DNA from: Armillaria gallica
Lineage: Eukaryota; Basidiomycota; Agaricomycetes; Agaricales; Physalacriaceae
DNA: 64,000 nt
Direction: 5' to 3'
Assembly: GCA_037576215.1 (NCBI GenBank)
Contig: JBANDB010000016.1
Coordinates: 930,001-994,000, forward strand
The stretch's first letter is position 1. Each line of letters starts with the position of its first letter. Below, in pieces: positions 45,087-57,704 of this stretch. The position numbers and the translations under genes are program-made. The notes under the pieces were generated by a model. It saw only the letters and a program-made list of their open reading frames with translations, was not told the DNA's origin and ran no database searches.

Positions 45087-48000
45087 ATGCCGCAGATATA
45101 TCGTCGGAGAGCACCGTCAAAGGCAGACGAGCCGGTGTCGAGGAGGAAATTCAGTACCGTCCTCGGATTCAGCCAGCTCTACAGGGACGCCAACGTCCAC
45201 AACGTCTCGGCTGACGAGCTCGGCCATCACCATACCTTCACACGACGGAGCGTCGACAGCATCAGGAGCAGCGGCACCGGCAGAGCACATATTGCAGGAC
45301 GACCCTCTGCCACATCCACCGACTCTCTCGACACGCCCACCACAGCGACCACCCCTGAAGCCAGCACAGATCCCGTCTCGACCACCACGATGTTGGCCGT
45401 GAACGATCTTCCTGCAAATCGACGGGCTCCAGTTCGAATTGACGCCCAGGACGGCCCTTGGAGCGTCAGTGTTGCGGAATCGCCGCACGATGCACGTTCA
45501 TACAGCCTTTACATAAAGAGTGAGTCCCTTTCATTGTCGACTGCTGCAGCGTTTTCTCCACGGCCTGCCTTCATTTGCACGATTTTCACCCTTAAAGACG
45601 ACCAGTCTGCACGCATACTGACGGACCTTCTCTCGCAGCTCCCACTCACAACATCACTCTCACCCGAACGGCCATGGAGATTGTTGAACTCGACAGCAAG
45701 CTCCGCGAATCCTTACCCGGAGCCAAACTCCCAGTACTTCCTATTGACGCTGTTGCTGTTGCTGCTGCAGCGCCCAAACGTAAATCAACATTCCTTAATA
45801 CCCTTTCCCGCCTTACTTCCCCCACCGCCGGCAAAAGTAGTCGGAATAACTCAACCCGGCGTTCCAATAATGCCAGTTCAATCGTTGCTTCTCCCCTCGC
45901 CTCTCCGTCGAACGAGAAAAACGACCCGTTTTTGTCGTTTACACCAAGCGCCATCAACGCCACCCTTCCCACTACGGTCAACAGTACAGCCGTCGCAGCT
46001 TACCTGACGACTATCTCAAACACCCCCTCGCTGCGCCAGGCACGCGTATGGAAGCGTTTTGTCCGTGTTCGCACGGATGACTTGGAGAGTGTGCGTGTTG
46101 AGCGAGCCATCAAGCATGTCAGGTCTGATCTTGCTGCTCATGTGGGATTGACCAAGGACAAAGAAAGTCCCATGCCAAGTATTCGTGATTCCGAGGGCCC
46201 TATAGAAAATGGAAGCGCACACGATGAGAAGCCTCCAATCCAGGGTCCTGACCACGAGACTGTAGGCGACGAAGGTTGTGTGACGTCCGAAGAGAAAGAT
46301 CCGGAGCGGAAGGAGGAACGCACTTGCGATGCTGTCGATGTGCCTGTTGAGAGCGAGGCTGCGACATTGACAATACCACCCGCCGAGACACCTGCTACTC
46401 CGCATGAGCAGCAGCAGGTGACCGCAGAAATGGAGACGACCCGTCCCTCCGAGGACGATGCTCCGAAAACGCCTGTATTAGAGGGATCCACGAATCGCAT
46501 ACCCCGTTCACGTTCCGCAGACCCCGACAAAACAAGACGTCTTGTTCGAACGTATACATCATCGACATCGAACGCAGACGGCACTTCTTCGCAGACAGAA
46601 ACCGGCGACGACGAGTCTTCCGTATCAACGAAGGAGGAGAACCGTCGACGTACGCGAAAGAAGCGATCCATGTCCGTTGACCCTGCCCAGAAGAAAAAGT
46701 CGCAGAGGAAGGTCATTATTGATGACTTTGAGATGATGCGGGTTCTTGGGAAAGGATGTGCTGGGAAGGTCCTCCTTGTGAGACACAAGTCGACGCAGGA
46801 CTTATATGCGTTGAAAGCGATCACGAAGCGGCATGTGCTGGCCCATCAGGAGCTGCAGCATACGCTCACAGAACAGGCCGTCTTGAAGAAAATGGCTGCC
46901 GAAGCAAAGGATCCCTTTGTGGTCAAATTATGGTGGAGTTTCCATGATAAGGAGAACCTTTTCTTGGTCATGGTGAGTATGAATTTTTATTGTTTTCGAT
47001 CGCTTCTTAATTTACCGCTAAGGACTTCCACCCTGGTGGTGATCTGGCTACCCAATTGGCGCGATGGGGCAGACTAGGTCGTGATCGTGCTCGGTTCTAC
47101 GCTGCCGAAATTGTTGAGGGTGTTGAAGGTCTGCATGCCGCGGGAGTCATCTACCGTGATCTCAAGCCTGAGAACATCCTTATTGGCTCTGATGGGCACA
47201 TCGTCCTCACCGACTTTGGCCTGTCGAAAGAATTTCCGAGGCACTCCGCTGCTGCCACCGCGCCTCCTACACCTTCCGGCTCTCGTGGCGAGTTTTACTC
47301 TGCTTCTTCAGGGCCATCACAACCGCCTACCCCCCCATGGATGAAGACGGAGAAGGGTGGCGAGCTAGCTGCTGGATGGCCTGGTCCGTCCGTAGGACAA
47401 AACGATAGTACCGCCACATTCTGTGGGACAGCGGAATATCTTGCTCCGGAAGTCATCCAGGGCTTGTCTTACAGTTACGAGATCGACTGGTGGAGCTTTG
47501 GAACGATGTTGTATGAAATGTTGACTGGTATTGTGAGTGCTCTTGGTCTGTCTTCTCGTGCACACGGTTCCTGAGTCTTGGACGCGTAGACACCCTTCTG
47601 GGCGAACAACCATGCCGACATGTATGTGCGAGTGCTGCAAGACGACCTTCATTTCCCTGATGACCGGGCAATTGATCAAGACACGAAGAGTTTGATTCGC
47701 GGTGTCAGTCATATGTGTTTCATGCTTCTTTCCATGCTCATGAGAACATACAGCTTCTGCAACGCAATCCTGGACTTCGCATCTGCGAGCCTCGGATAAA
47801 GCGGCATCCTTACTTCTCGATGATGTGGGTTTGATTGTTTTTATTAATGGGCCAGGCGCTTAATTTATCATGACAGAGACTGGTCCCACGTGTATTACAA
47901 GCGCTATATACGTTAGTTCGTTTTCTTGGGTGTTGAGTTCTCAGCTAACCGTGTTTACAGCCCCTTACATCCCTCCCATCGACCCCTTGAATGCTAGTGA

Positions 48001-49408
48001 TACGCAAAACTTTGACGACACCTTCCTTGACATGGAGCCTGTTCTTGATGAATTCAACGAGAACGAGCAGACGGATGATGATCAAGAGCACGAGCAGACG
48101 GACACGGATCGAACAGATGGAGAGGAGACCAACACTACTCCATCACAATCACGCAGTTCATCCATAGCTCCCCAATCGCAGCCTGAAGATGACTCTGTCG
48201 ACGTCTTTGATGGGTACTCGTTCAAAGGCCGGCACTCTGTTGTCATTGACGATGAGGGTGATGAAGTGGAAGTGTCTAGCAGCGAGAGCGAGACGGATTC
48301 GGAGGAGTTAGAGCCCGAGGAAGTCACGGTCGCTCCCATTCTTGAGCCAGTTCTCGAGCCTGAAACGCCCAAGCCCGCGGTAGAAATGGTGATTGATGAG
48401 ACGGAAGCGGATCTAGGAGAACCAAAAACGCCAGAGGCTCGTCCAATGGTATTACCGCCCGATGACGTATCGATGCTCCCTCCTCTACCCCAATCGCCTG
48501 TCGCACCCTCTCCGCCACGTCCAGAAGAGGACGTGGAACCTACCCCCGAACCAACACCTCAACCGCCAGAAGCCAAGCCCCGAAAGAGCAAAGATCTGGA
48601 TGCCGAAAAGGATGTCAGAGTCAAGCTCCCACCTACTTCAAAGCCGGTGCCGAAGCCCAACAATCGCGTCTCGCGTGCTCCCCGAAGAGAAAAATCAGGT
48701 GTCCCGGCTCTGGACCGGTACCTTTCCGATGGTGGCGACGAAGACACGGCCACGGACAGGTTTGATGACGATGAGGATGATGATTGGGACTTTGTCGAAG
48801 CGGGAGATGGCGAGGACCGGAATGGGACCAAGGGCACGAGTTACTTTGCCCGGGGTGTTGTGGATCGATACAGGTTGGCGGTGTTCCGCAAGGCATCGAC
48901 ACCATCGCACCGGTCCACGGGGAGGTCGTTCTCCGGTGTTTCGAAAGCCTCGACGGACACGACTGTCGAATCTCCCAGCCCGACCCAGCGGAGAGGACGA
49001 AATCAGGGTTTGACGTTCCGTAAGCACCCCCGCCAGTTTTTGCGACCCAAGTCCCCACCGTCGTCGTATTCCGGCAAGTCTAGCAAGTCATTGAGCCAAT
49101 CTGCTTCTGCTACGCTGTCTGCGTCGTCGAGCGCCGGGTTACTGACGCCGTCGCCGTCAATGTCGGGCTCTATGGCTGGCTCGCATTCGTTGAAGTCGAA
49201 GGAGTCAGCGACGTCTGTCGGTAACCAGAGTCTCTCAGATCAGTCGGTAAATGGTGCTGATTCGGGTAATCCGGATCCGCCCAGTGCGTCAGAGGCTACA
49301 CGGTCTGACGGGCCAGAGAAGAAGAACAAAAAGCTAAAGAAGTACAAGGAGAATGCAGAGAAGGTGTTCTCGTTGTTCTCGTCTCCTCGTCAACCGCAAC
49401 CTCAATAG
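45087..49408 (+). CDS. PX-domain AGC-family Ser/Thr protein kinase
   Basis: Seven exons (45087-45519, 45639-46972, 47023-47532, 47590-47703, 47754-47824, 47877-47911, 47961-49408) encode about 1,314 residues. A PX-like phosphoinositide-binding region is split around a Ser-rich insert: WSVSVAESPHDARSYSLYIK plus TPTHNITLTRTAMEIVELDS, then ARVWKRFVRVRTDD. The kinase domain starts near residue 505: glycine loop GKGCAGKV, Lys in ALKAITK, catalytic YRDLKPEN at about 633, DFG at about 652, and TFCGTAEYLAPE near 725. About 55 Pro/Ser-rich residues are inserted between DFG and the T-loop. The AGC tail has FDDTFLDMEP and a hydrophobic motif FDGYSF at about 914. A disordered tail of about 400 residues follows. 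By family it would be activated by PDK1 and TORC2-type kinases. Confidence 0.9.
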
Positions 49409-50149
49409 ACCGCGGGCGGTTCTCATCGTTTCTTTTTTTAATCTATTTTGTCGACGTTTTCCATAGGGCTATTATTCTGCAAAAGCTGAACCGAATTTGT
49501 ATGCATCTTTCTCGACTATCCACTATTCTATGCACTCGTCTTTCAGAGGACTATTATTCATTGACACTCCGGTCACCAGCACATTCCTTCCTCTTATACA
49601 ACTCTATTCCATGCGGATACAAGAATTAATCATTGCACCTAACTATACCAATTTTGTTCGTTGGTCGCTGGAGTCTTACCGCACTTTGTCAGTCCTTACT
49701 TGCATTTGCTGTCTTTTTATAGTTTAGTCGCAGGTTCCAACCCTATAGATTGCTTTCCTTTCCTTCTCCATTTCAAGTATTGATGCATGCAAACGTAGTC
49801 AAGCCAAATTTTGTGTAGTTTTGGGTTAGTCCACAGTGGAGGGTAAAATAATATCCAACTTTTGTAGCCTTCGGTACTTGCTGTGTCTTTGTGAGAGTAG
49901 TGCTTGTATACTCTCGTCGCTTATCGTAGACTGAAGCCGTTTTTCGTTTCACGTATTATGTATTGGTCGCAAGACAGAGATAGGCACTCTGCTTATCGGA
50001 AACGTAACGACGTTTGTACTACATATAGCTATAAGCTAAAGATGTCAACCACGGAACTATTTAAAGACGTCATCCTGTTACGGGATCGAACCAGTCTCAC
50101 GCTCTGTCGCTGTGGTCCCTCCTGAATGAGTACTAACTTTATACTAGGA
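49409..50149. other. intergenic region
   Basis: 3' flank of the kinase gene, AT-rich. I see no gene. A GGGATCGAACC stretch near 50082 resembles a reversed tRNA B-box, but no cloverleaf can be formed. Confidence 0.4.
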
Positions 50150-50554
50150 TTGCAAGTTTGTCATGATGGTGGTTGGATGGTGGCATAGAGGTCTAGGAAC
50201 AAGGGTCGGACTGGAATAGCGCGGCGCGCCGCATAACTCGGCAGCTCCAACTTTGGCATGCTCAGCCTGCTCAGGCTGGCCCTCTCCCATCGCGGTCAAT
50301 GAAACATGGCCTCGTAGGATGTTGAAGGATCTCGCATGACTCGGAGCTGTGTGAATTCTGTTCCACAGGGTCTCGTTCAACGTTATGTTAGGATCCGGAC
50401 GCTCCTCATGCCGCATGCGAACTTGTTCCTGCCATTGTATGTCGACACATCATTCTCGGCTGGAGGAAAACGACGGGAAATTTTTTTTTTAAGACTAGCC
50501 AGTGCGTATAAGAAAGCTCGAACCTCTCGGTCTCAAGCAGCCATCCAACCCAGC
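50150..50554 (+). promoter_or_regulatory. P450-5 upstream region, shared with P450-7
   Basis: Blocks shared with 57470-57704, in order: CTCCCATCGCGGTCAA, CTCGGAGCTGT, GGTCTCGTTCA, GTTAGGATCCGGACGCTCCTC, and a TATA-like GTATAAGAAA about 60 bp before the ATG. They differ from the P450-1/2/6 promoter blocks, so the array uses at least two promoter types. Confidence 0.55.
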
Positions 50555-52712
50555 ATGATGTTTAGCTCCACCCGCACTCTTGATATTTCTATTACCCTTG
50601 TTGGTTTGATTTTTGCTTGGCACCTCTTCCGCCGAACCCGTCGCAGTACTGCCCCATTCCCTCCTGGACCCAGAGGACTACCGTTGCTTGGGAATCTTCT
50701 CGACATGCCCTCTCAGAAGGAATGGCTTACCTTCGCTAAATGGGGGGAGAAATACGGTACGGTGTCTACTTAGTCAATAGCTGTTCATTCTACTGACAGT
50801 ATATCCCAAGGCGACATTACATCTGCTTCCATCCTTGGGCAGAGGATGGTCGTGATAAACTCAGTTCAGATGGCAATGTCCCTACTGGACAAGAAAAGCT
50901 CCATTTCCTCGGATAGGCCACTTGTCGCGATGGGTGGTGAGCTCATCGGGTGGAAGAATTCACTAGGTCTTACGTCTTATGGTGCTCGATTTCGTAACTT
51001 CCGTCGACTGGCGCATCAGTTTTTCGGTAGCAACATGACCATGAAGCTGTTTTTACCGATGGTAGAGCTTGAGGCCCATCGTCTCCTGAAGAGGGTTTCT
51101 GCTACACCTGAAGAACTCTCAGCACATATCCGAAAGTATGTTATTTTCTCTTTTCTCCGTCAGTACTGACGCTGATGATCGACGCGTAAGAACTGCAGGA
51201 GCCATTATATTGCAAATCTCATATGGATATGCGATACAAGAAGAGAACGATCCATTTGTGAAGCTAGCCGAAGAGACTATGGATCAATTCTCTCTTGCGA
51301 CTGCTCCCGGTGGCTTTTTGGTCAATCTTATTCCGATCTGTAGGTCTTGATTCACCCTCTCGTTCCTATCGAAACTGAGAAATGCCATACTTTAGTACGT
51401 CACATTCCGGAATGGTTTCCTGGAGCTGGATTCAAACGGACCGCTCGAGAATGGGCTTCAACACTAAACGATTTCGTGGAACAGCCACATAACTATGTAA
51501 AACAGGAAATGGTCAGTGGATTAACACCTTATACCAAGTTGCCTCTCAAAGGTGAATAGGCCAATGGAAAGGCTCGTCTTTCTCTCACATCGAGCCAGCT
51601 TGAAGGCGGAGCGGGTGCTGAAGAAGAATTTGATATTAAATGGCTTGCAGGATCCCTATATTCCGGTCCGTGAACCATTATTTACATAATTAAAGCCGTT
51701 TGCGACCTCTCATTCATTTTCTACAGGTGGTGCTGATACTGTGTGTTTTTGGTTTCCTCTTTCAAAGCTTGGTCTGACAGTGGATCAGACCGTTGCATCC
51801 GTTTACGCTTTCTTCAAAGCAATGCTTCTGTACCCCGAAGTTCAGGTAAAGGCACAAGCAGAGATCGACGCCGTGATTGGCGCTGATAGGTTACCCCGAT
51901 TTGACGACCGAGAGCGCCTCCCGTACGTCAATGCTCTAGTTCTTGAAGTCACCCGATGGCACACCGTAGCACCAATAGGTCAGTATTCAATATATATCTA
52001 CTTTCTCACCCGAATACTCACCTGATACTCACCACTTTTTGGCACCTAGGCTTTCCTCATTGCGTTAACGAGGATGTTGTTCAATCCGGTTATTTCATCC
52101 CCAAGGGTTCCGTAATTTTCGCCAACATCTGGTATGGGAACGTGGACGACGTTGAAGACCTTGTCTAATTCTTGCTTGTGTCGTTCGTAGGAAAATGCTC
52201 CACGATCCTACGGCATACAATGAACCGTTCAAGTTCAATCCTGACAGATTTATCCGGACGGAAACGAAGGAACCCGAACTCGATCCCTACAAAATGGTGT
52301 TCGGATTTGGTCGTCGGTGGGTGTTTTGTTGATACGATCGGGAGTTCATATCTTGATTGATTATGATTAAAACAGAATTTGCCCTGGTACGTCTCGTTAG
52401 ACCTGTTTTCATGATCCGGGCTGACTCAGGATTCAGGGAGAGTGCTAGCTGATGCCTCGGTTTTCATGTCCTGTGCTATGGCGTTAGCAGTCTTCGACAT
52501 TTCAAAGTATTCTGAAAACGGTGTTGTTTTCGAACCGGACACAGAGCATACAGCGGGGACTATCAGGTATGAAACTCATCGAGTCTCAAAGTATCAACTC
52601 TGAATGTGCTCTATCTTCACTCTTCTACAGCTATCCGACTCCGTTCAAGTGTACGATCCAGGCTAGAAGCAGGAAGGCATTGGATCTTATCAATGAGGAA
52701 AGGTTTTCATGA
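50555..52712 (+). CDS. cytochrome P450 monooxygenase (P450-5, OrdA-like)
   Basis: The start is at 50555 or 50558 (MMFSSTRTLDI). The anchor is ITLVGLIFAWHLFRR and the hinge [14 protein letters not shown]. Exon 2 carries DRPLVAMGGELIGWKN and RFRNFRRLAHQFFG. The microexon encodes G-G-A-D-T. K-helix ExxR is VLEVTRWH, the PERF motif is FNPDRFIR (Asp for Glu), and the haem loop is FGFGRR plus ICPG. The last exon ends INEERFS. The gene is intact as read. It is closest to P450-7, and the two share their upstream region and the FNPDRF variant. The substrate is unknown; it is expected in the ER membrane with P450 reductase as partner. Confidence 0.9.
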
Positions 52713-52855
52713 GAAATAAAGTAGAATCACTGATCGTTTCATAGAGAATCATCACGACCATGTCAGGTTCCGTGCGTCTTTGTTCACCAGAGGTGAAACC
52801 ATCTTCATAACGTGCGGTGGCCATTGCTTCTGGAATTCATTGCTGCGTCTTGACC
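52713..52855. other. P450-5 3' flank
   Basis: Related to the P450-7 3' flank at 59852-59975 (GGTTTCATAGAGAATCATC and following blocks), so the duplication that made P450-5 and P450-7 extends beyond the coding region. Confidence 0.5.
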
Positions 52856-54290
52856 ATTGAGGTTGTCAGCAAGCTCCGCCCGTCTGCCTTCAAAAAAACG
52901 GTCGTCATTCCACTTACATTATAAATCCTTTCGTCGTTTAGCTGTGGTCCCGTTAGTTTCTTTGCGACTGATTAGGTTCAGCTTATCTTTTGCTCCGATA
53001 AACCGCTGCTTGATTTCTCCCTCTCTTGTAAGCATTCAGGACTAGCAAGCTCTGTCTGTGTCATCAAAGCATGCCAAATACATACTAGCCTCACCTCACA
53101 CAGTTCTTCTTCATTTTCCGTGGTTCCTCCGAGAGACTAAGTATTTCCGGGGATATGTCCTACCTTCATGTCCGTTCGTTTAGGAAGCTGATATTATTTC
53201 ATGTACAGCAGATTCCCTGCGGAGCATATGTCAAGGTACCTATCGGTTGAGTGTTAATCCGCGGGCGCTGTACTCAGAGCGTCGGTTGAGATATCATCTC
53301 CCCACCGAAAATGTTACGATACCAGGCCTCAACTTGAACTTGAACAATCCGACCCCCGAGTTCCATAACGGTAAAGCTACTTAGTCTCTTGTAGGTCTCC
53401 TGATATTCGCCCCCAACCTTTCAATATGTCCTTATGTGTGCAGGACCCCACTGTGCCAGTGGCCACGCAGATACGATGGCCCTTAGTACCCAACTAGTTC
53501 CATAAGGTTGAAGATAGACAGGCGCTATACCATCACGACTACCGCGTGGGTGAGGTGGTAGTGACTCCTACTAGTGACTGTATGTAGTCTTCGGGCCTTC
53601 TATCTTCCAACTCATTTGGCATTACAAATCTAATGGAATTCCGGTAACGAAGAAAATCTATCTTCCAGGATCTTGGGACACGTAGTAAATTTGGAAGAAG
53701 GTGTGTATCTCAGAGTTAAAGTGCAGCAATATTATCTGTCGAAGCGCAATCGAAACGCGCTGCCCGGCTTGAATTCGGCCATGCCAAGGTTGCCGCCGCT
53801 AAGCTCGAAACCCAATCCATTTCTCACAGTGCCTTCCTACTCACGGCAATCAAATTATGCCAGGCTTCAAGTTTGTCATACCACGCTTGGAACTTGGAAG
53901 GAAACCCCCCGGTGTTAAACAATTATAGAGTAATTTCAAGTTGCACACACTACTTACCCTCATTTCCCTCAAGCGACAGGTGAAGGTTATGTCCAACCAA
54001 GCCAAAGTATTGTGGAATTTGAAGACCTAATGTCGAAGTGAACGACCCCCATCGCCACTATTATTAGAGCATGTCGGCCGGGTTCTTGCGAAGCTTAAAT
54101 TTAGAAACTAGGCCGCGGACCGTGGCTGTGCACAATTTTCCAGTCTCTCTTCTCAAGCTCTGAGCGCTGAGCGCTGAGTCCTAACAGTCTCATTCCGAAT
54201 GAAACGGAACTCAGGGTACCTTCGAGCTTCGCGAATAGTTCATACGAACCGAGATGTGGGCTGCGTTTTAGCCCCAAATTTTTCCAGCCA
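52856..54290. repeat. P450 spacer repeat, copy 1
   Basis: About 1.4 kb of non-coding sequence recurs at 62722-64000 with the same block order: GTTGTCAGCAAGCTCCGCCC, CTTTCGTCGTTTAGCTGTGG, GTAAGCATTCAGGACTAG, GGGGATATGTCCTAC, CGGTTGAGATATCATCTCCC, AGTGACTGTATGTAGTCTTC, CCAAGCCAAAGTATTGTGG, and GTGGCTGTGCACAATTT. In this copy a stretch of about 180 bp (53820-54000) is present that copy 2 lacks. No stable open frame is shared by the copies, so it is non-coding. It directly precedes the P450-6 promoter. Confidence 0.85.
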
Positions 54291-54547
54291 ATCGCAAGGG
54301 CCGTACGAAACTTGAAGTCACTCGGTGCGAGTCAATCTCGGCGCCGTCTACCATATACATCATTCTTCATGTTCTTATCCTTCACGAGAACAACATTTAC
54401 CATATGATACGACACGTCGCACGATATCATAGGCCCAACAGGACTCGGAGCCGTACGACTGCCGCGATGCTGTATCTTCCAACATCTCCGCTGCAAGATC
54501 TTTCATGTTTTGCGTCGTCCATTGGCTTCTTAGTACAGGATCGAAAT

Positions 54548-54634
54548 ACTACCGATGGGAAGTTCTTAGACTGAGCGGCACACTTATAAGCATGGACTGT
54601 TACTTCGCACATTGTCAACCAGCTTCCTTGCAGA
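54548..54634 (+). promoter_or_regulatory. P450-6 core promoter, P450-1/2 type
   Basis: CTACCGATGGGAAG, CTTAGACTGAGCGG and CACTTATAAGCATGG match the P450-1 promoter 46 kb away in content and order. The TATA-like block is about 45-50 bp before the ATG at 54635. Confidence 0.6.
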
Positions 54635-56769
54635 ATGTGGACCTCTCTTGCTACTCTTGACATCGCGATAGTACTTGCTGGTCTGGCCTTTGTATGGCTC
54701 GTCTTCCGTCGAAACAACCGCAATGCGCCATTTCCTCCGGGTCCTAAAGGACTCCCGGTCATTGGAAACCTTTTTGACATGCCCACTGAGAGGGAATGGC
54801 TTACCTTCGCCAAATGGGGAGAGAAATACGGTATTGTTTTCAACATATGACAGAGAGTAGTATTACTTACTGTTCTTCCTTTTCTTGTCAGGCGATATAG
54901 CTTCAATCGCCATCCTTGGGCGGCGCCTGGTCGTCCTAAATTCCGCTCAGATGGCCATCAGCATACTCGATAAGAAAAGTTCCATCTACTCTGATAGACC
55001 AGTAGTCGGGATGGGTGGCGAGCTCGTTGGGTGGAAAAACTCCCTCCCTCTTATGCCTTACGGGGCGCGTTTCCGCAACCACCGTCGGTTAGCGCATCAG
55101 CTTTTTGGAACCAACGTAACCATGAATCAATTTCTGCCGATGTTGGAGTTGGAGACACGTCGTTCTTTGAAGAGGATCTTAACCAGACCTGAAGAACTTT
55201 CCGAACATATCCGAAAGTAAGTCAATCTAGTTAATCTGTACGAGTAGCAGCACTGACAGCCGATGTGTAATAAGGACCGCCGGTGCCATAATTCTACAAA
55301 TCTCACATGGATACACGATTCAAGAAGAGAATGACCCATTCATAGAACTGGCAGAACGAACAATGAACCAGTTTTCCCTCTCAACAGCCTCGGGGGGTTT
55401 CTTAGCCAATCTTATTCCAATCCGTAGGTCTTTACTCGCCCTGGAATTCACTCCATTTCTAAGAAGCTTCATAATCTAGTGACCCGTGTCCCAGACTGGC
55501 TCCCTGGAGCCGGATTCAAACGGACCGCTCTGGAGTGGGCTTCAACACTGAATGATTTCGTGGAAAAGCCATATGACTATGTAAAGCAGGAAATGGTTAG
55601 TGCAATCACATCTTTTGCCAAACTATCTCTTAAAAATGTCTAGGCGGCTGGAACGGCTCGTCATTCTCTGGCATCCAGCCAGCTTGAAGGTGGAGTGACT
55701 GCCGAGGAAGAATATAATGTCAAATGGCTCGCATCAGCTCTATACGCCGGTCAGTACATCTTTCATTCATTCCAACTCTCGGTAATTGCTCACTCTCATT
55801 GTGCAGGCGGTGCCGATACCGTAGGCTTTTATTTCTTCATTTAGTGTTTCGTCTGACCATGGTTTTAGACAGTTGCATCTATTTATGCTTTTATCAAAGC
55901 GATGCTTCTGTATCCTGACATTCAGGCAAAGGCACAAGCGGAGATCGACGCGGTGATCGGTAATGACAGGCTGCCTCAGTTCGACGACCGAGAGCACCTC
56001 CCGTATGTTAATGCGCTAGCGCTCGAGGTTACCCGATGGCACACCGTAGGACCTCTAGGTCAGCATTGAATACATTCACATTTCCTCGGATTTTCACTGA
56101 CGCTTCGCACTTAGGCCTTCCTCATTGCGTTACCGAGGACGATGTTCAATCTGGATATTTCATTCCCAAAGGATCCTTGGTCTACGCAAACATCTGGTAT
56201 GTAATTGGGGCGTCAATCCCACCTAAAATCCAGCCTCATGGACATATCATCGACAGGAAAATGCTTCACGATCCTGCGGTGTATGATCAACCATTCGAAT
56301 TCAAGCCGGAGAGATTTATCCGAACGGAAGTCAAGGAGCCGGAACTTGATCCTCATAAACTGGCATTTGGATTTGGACGGCGGTGAGTCTTGCAGCTGGA
56401 ACTGTTCTATCAACTCATCATAACTGTCTGCAGGATTTGCCCAGGTATACTTTCTCAGACTTGTGCCTATGATATGTGTTGACGCAGATCCAGGGAGAGC
56501 TCTCGCTGACGCCTCCATATTTGTTTCATGTGCTATGATATTGTCGGTCTTCAACATCTCGAAATATTCTGAAAATGGCGTTGCGTTCGAACCGGACACG
56601 GAGCATACCCCAGGGACTATTAGGCAAGAAATTAGCTTGGCTCTGTCTTAGAATGGCATTTCTCACGGTGTCTTTGGTTTCTTTTAGCCATCCGACGTCA
56701 TTCAAGTGTGCGATCAAGGCCAGGAGCGAGAAGGCTGTAGGACTCATCATCGAAGAAAGATTTGATTGA
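54635..56769 (+). CDS. cytochrome P450 monooxygenase (P450-6, OrdA-like)
   Basis: The anchor is LDIAIVLAGLAFVWLVFRR and the hinge PFPPGPKGLPVIGN. Exon 2 carries [16 protein letters not shown] and RFRNHRRLAHQLFG. The 14-nt microexon encodes G-G-A-D-T at about 55806-55819. ExxR is ALEVTRWH, the PERF motif is FKPERFIR, and the haem loop is FGFGRR plus ICPG. It ends IIEERFD. It is clearly closest to P450-1 and P450-2 (shared IYSDRPV, LVYANIW and SHPT-FKC blocks and the same promoter), yet lies on the opposite strand between P450-5 and P450-7. It is therefore a third copy of the P450-1/2 lineage that moved or was inverted. It is intact as read. Confidence 0.9.
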
Positions 56770-57319
56770 GGAACAAATGTCTGCCAACCGGAGAACCTAT
56801 TTTCCGAGCCAGTTTCTTTTTTCTGTCCATATGTAGAGGAGTCCCCACCGATACTGATTGTCCAATATGTACGACCAAGCTTTATCTTTACCAGGATTCC
56901 TGAATTCAAAAGCTCCATAGAAGCATGTTGCCGATAAGAGTCTCGCCCAAACGCCTCGACAAAGTGAGTAGATGATATCCATAAACATCGTGAACATCTC
57001 TACCTCTTGATCGACAGACTGACTGTGGAATCCGAGTCCTTCCTCTCATCGGTCATGGCTCAGCATACAACATCCTCTTCTTCTCCCTTTTCCACTCAGA
57101 AATCGGCCTCGCAGCCAGGAGTACAGGAGTCTGCGGTGACGGTCCGTAAATCTTTTGCGATTGCACCGGCGATCTCTCCTTGTGCCTCGGACGACAGAGT
57201 AAAAGCCGGCTTATCAACTTGTCGAATTTGTGGCTGTGCAAGCGCCAATATTGAACTTGAACAATGAACTTGCATAGTAAGTGAGAGGACCAAATCTTTG
57301 TACATCGCCTCTCGCTGGC
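56770..57319. other. intergenic region between P450-6 and P450-7
   Basis: A plus-strand frame from about 57055 (MAQHTTSSSSPFSTQ, ending CGCASANIELEQ at 57267) has a coding look but no recognised domain, and no copy lies upstream of P450-5. I do not accept it as a gene without transcript evidence. Confidence 0.35.
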
Positions 57320-57704
57320 CGCTCTGTCGTCTCCCGCCAAAGTTCCAACCAGTCTCGTTCCGACCAACCAGGCATTCACTTTGCCCCGACTCATTGGGCC
57401 ATGTTTCGACCAGGGCGCATCGCACAAGATCGCAATCCGGGTACCCCTATCTCCTTGCTCTGATTTGGCAAGCTGGTCTCCCATTGCGGTCAACGAAGCA
57501 TGAGCCGAGGTCTTGTAGAGTGACAGGACTTGGAGCTGTCACCTGTGCGAATCCTGGTTCGCATGGTCTCGTTCAGCGCGAAGTTAGGATCCGGACGCTC
57601 CTCGCGCAAACTTATTCACCGCTGCAGCTGCTTAAGATTTGCCAGTCCATATAAGAAGTTTCGGTCTTCTCTTACGGTATCAAACAGCCATCCAACCCAC
57701 CAAA
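57320..57704 (+). promoter_or_regulatory. P450-7 upstream region
   Basis: Counterpart of 50150-50554, with TCTCCCATTGCGGTCAACGA, CTTGGAGCTGTCACC, GTTAGGATCCGGACGCTCC and a TATA-like CATATAAGAAG about 50 bp before the ATG. Confidence 0.55.

Noticed and set aside
46138..46824. 228-codon minus-strand frame
   Set aside because: It is the antisense shadow of the kinase exon, whose plus-strand reading continues into a clear kinase domain.
50082..50092. Second tRNA B-box-like sequence (GGGATCGAACC)
   Set aside because: The T-stem does not pair and no cloverleaf can be drawn.
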